Shown here: positions 62,545 to 64,000 of the stretch, piece after piece
Layout of the letters: each line of letters starts with the position of its first letter
Position numbering within the stretch: position 1 is the first letter of the stretch
Assembly (NCBI GenBank): GCA_035457705.1
Contig: DATIBD010000107.1
Coordinates: forward strand, 24,326-88,325
Direction of reading: 5' to 3'
Length of the DNA: 64,000 nucleotides
Source: DASPGQ01 sp035457705
GTDB taxonomy: Bacteria > Acidobacteriota > Vicinamibacteria > Marinacidobacterales > SMYC01
Position numbers and translations under genes: made by a program
The notes under the pieces: model-generated
Database searches by the model: none
What the model saw: the letters and a program-made list of their open reading frames with translations, nothing else
What the model was told of the DNA's origin: nothing

Positions 62545-64000
62545 GTGGACCCTTTGGACCCCAAGAAGATCCTCGAGGACCGCCGGATCTTCCTTCTTGG
62601 CGGGACGGGCTTTCTCGGAAAGGTCTGCCTGAGTCTGCTGCTCGACCGCTTTCCTGGCATCGGGAGGATCTATCTCATGGTGCGCGCGAGCTCCGAAGCA
62701 GAGAGCGAGGCCCGCTTCTGGGAGACCATCGTGCCTTCTCCGGCTTTCGAACCGTTGAGGGAGCGCTATAAAGACGAGTTGATGGACTTCCTCCGGGCCA
62801 AGATCGTCGTTGTCGGAGGCGACATCACACACGACAACCTGGGGCTCGGCGCGGCCCGAGCCCAGGCGGTGGCCGAGGATATCGATCTTCTCCTCAACTC
62901 CTCGGGGCGGGTCACGTTCAACCCACCCCTCGAAGCCGCGCTCAAGACGAATGTCACGGGAACGCTCAATACCCTGGCCTTTGCCAAACGAATGCACCGC
63001 CCCGCTCTCGTTCACGTGAGCACGTGTTTCGTGGCGGGGAATCGATCGGGTGAAGTTTGGGAGAACGAGCCACTCGTCGGCTACTTCCCCCGCAAGACCG
63101 AGGAGACGACCGACTTCTCGGTCGACAAGGAGATCGACGATTGCGAGCGGCTCGCCGCCCGAGTCAGGGACGAGTCCCGCGACAAATCGCTCGCCGACCG
63201 ATTTCGCGAGCTCGCCCGGAAGCGGTTCCTCGAGGAGGGACGGGATCCCGGCGACGCCCAATCGCTCGCGCTCGCCATCGCCCGCGAGCGCAAGAACTGG
63301 ATCCGCTCTCGGTTGACCGAGCTCGGGATCCAAAAGGCCCAGGATTGGGGATGGCCCAACATCTATACCTACACGAAGAGCCTCGGCGAGCAGCTCGTCG
63401 CCGCGGAAGAGGGCGTCCGGCGCGCCATCATCCGGCCCTCGATCGTCGAGAGCGCCATCGAGTACCCCTTCGCCGGATGGAACGAGGGATTCACCACCAC
63501 AGCGCCTCTGGTGCGCATGGCGATGCGCGGCCAGAACCTCTTCCCAGTCAAAACCGACGTGATCTTGGACGTGATCCCGGTCGACATGGCCGCCGCCGCG
63601 GTAATCGGGGTGAGCGCGCTCGCAATGGTCGAAGAGCCCGAGCTCGTTTATCAGGTCTCGTCAGGGGACTGCAATCCTTCGAGGCTCGGCCGCCTCGTCG
63701 ATCTTCTGGGCCTGTACAAGCGCCGACACTTTCAGCAGAAGACGTCGGGGAGCGGACTGCTGAACCGGATCGCCTCCCGAATGGAGGCTCAGGCGGTAAA
63801 ACCCGAGAGCTTCGAGAAATACTCGCTGCCCCTCCTCCACAAGGCGACCAAGAGACTTTCCCGCTCGCTCGCGAGGGTTTCGTCGCGCCAGGTGGGTCCG
63901 CTCGCGCCCCTTCTCGAGCAGGCGAAAGAAGCGATCGACGGGTTCGAGGCGTTTACTCGCGAGGGGAAAGAGCACTATCAAACTTTCCGGCCCTTTATCG
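62545..64000 (+). CDS. Fatty acyl-CoA reductase-like SDR, 3' end outside window
   Basis: 485 residues are visible from GTG 62545, 4 bp after the LarA-like stop, and the frame is open to the last base. Rossmann start FLLGGTGFLGKVCLSLLLDRF near 16-36; GDITHDNLGLG and LLLNSSGRVTFNPPLEAALKTNVTGTLNTL follow; the catalytic Y-x-x-x-K is in NIYTYTKSLGEQL near 275. About 100 helical residues are inserted between these (WENEP to RSRLTELG), as in long NAD_binding_4 fatty acyl-CoA reductases. After the reductase part a second domain begins (about 390 onward, SRLGRLVDLLGLYKRRHF), unidentified. These enzymes reduce acyl-CoA to aldehyde or alcohol for wax or ether lipids. Confidence 0.85.
   Translation, partial: MDPLDPKKILEDRRIFLLGGTGFLGKVCLSLLLDRFPGIGRIYLMVRASSEAESEARFWETIVPSPAFEPLRERYKDELMDFLRAKIVVVGGDITHDNLGLGAARAQAVAEDIDLLLNSSGRVTFNPPLEAALKTNVTGTLNTLAFAKRMHRPALVHVSTCFVAGNRSGEVWENEPLVGYFPRKTEETTDFSVDKEIDDCERLAARVRDESRDKSLADRFRELARKRFLEEGRDPGDAQSLALAIARERKNWIRSRLTELGIQKAQDWGWPNIYTYTKSLGEQLVAAEEGVRRAIIRPSIVESAIEYPFAGWNEGFTTTAPLVRMAMRGQNLFPVKTDVILDVIPVDMAAAAVIGVSALAMVEEPELVYQVSSGDCNPSRLGRLVDLLGLYKRRHFQQKTSGSGLLNRIASRMEAQAVKPESFEKYSLPLLHKATKRLSRSLARVSSRQVGPLAPLLEQAKEAIDGFEAFTREGKEHYQTFRPFI

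Overview
The window looks like a chromosomal segment around the replication origin of a high-GC, Gram-negative-type bacterium, most likely a member of the Acidobacteriota. Supporting this are the gene pair PadR regulator plus ADOP-type (acidobacterial duplicated orphan permease) MacB/FtsX protein at 7.8-10.9 kb, the block yidC-jag-rsmG-parA-parB-bactofilin-atpF'FHAGDC, LPS-type glycosyltransferases, and heavy use of GTG/TTG starts. The phylum is an inference from gene content; no rRNA or tRNA gene was seen. No insertion sequence, prophage or CRISPR array was found.

Layout. (1) 1-5.2 kb: end of a surface-polysaccharide region (flippase, an Hsp70-like protein, GT9 and GT4 glycosyltransferases). 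(2) 5.3-11 kb: a ClpC-type unfoldase, the ADOP permease and its PadR regulator. (3) 11-17.5 kb: glycan region with an alkaline-phosphatase-superfamily enzyme that lacks the sulfatase nucleophile, an STT3/AglB-like oligosaccharyltransferase, a DegT aminotransferase, an SDR sugar-nucleotide enzyme and a GT2 transferase; then rsmI. (4) 18.4-25.3 kb: one promoter and a hairpin leader precede TPR protein-yvcK(glmR)-glmU-glmS-pcrA. Its GlmU has an intact acetyltransferase half but an eroded uridyltransferase half, and GlmR sits directly upstream. (5) 25.3-34.2 kb: dnaA-dnaN-gyrB-gyrA-lipoprotein on the minus strand. (6) 34.2-46.2 kb: rpmH-rnpA-yidD-yidC-jag-rsmG-(parS)-parA-parB-bactofilin-atpF'-atpF-atpH-atpA-atpG-atpD-atpC on the plus strand. 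The divergent dnaA/rpmH gap carries DnaA-box-like sites and a perfect parS lies 3.7 kb away, so oriC is placed at about 33.9-34.2 kb, with an AT-rich second candidate between dnaN and dnaA. (7) 46.3-56.6 kb: O-antigen ligase-like protein, secreted beta-helix protein, a DUF4956-VTC-P-loop kinase operon and a large secreted M36 (fungalysin) metalloprotease with seven C-terminal repeats. (8) 56.6-60.1 kb, minus strand: fabH-yyaL-small secreted protein. (9) 60.2-64 kb: HAD phosphatase, LarA-like (DUF2088) protein and a fatty acyl-CoA reductase that runs off the window.

How the parts fit: the centre is the conserved replication, segregation, secretion and ATP-synthase core. The flanks are mostly cell-envelope functions: glycan assembly, UDP-GlcNAc supply and probably lipid modification. 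The observations most worth following are the GlmR/GlmU/GlmS operon with a half-dead GlmU, a 185-bp structured element bounded by identical 47-bp repeats between atpD and atpC, the bacterial STT3-like protein, and the HAD/LarA-like/acyl-CoA reductase cluster.
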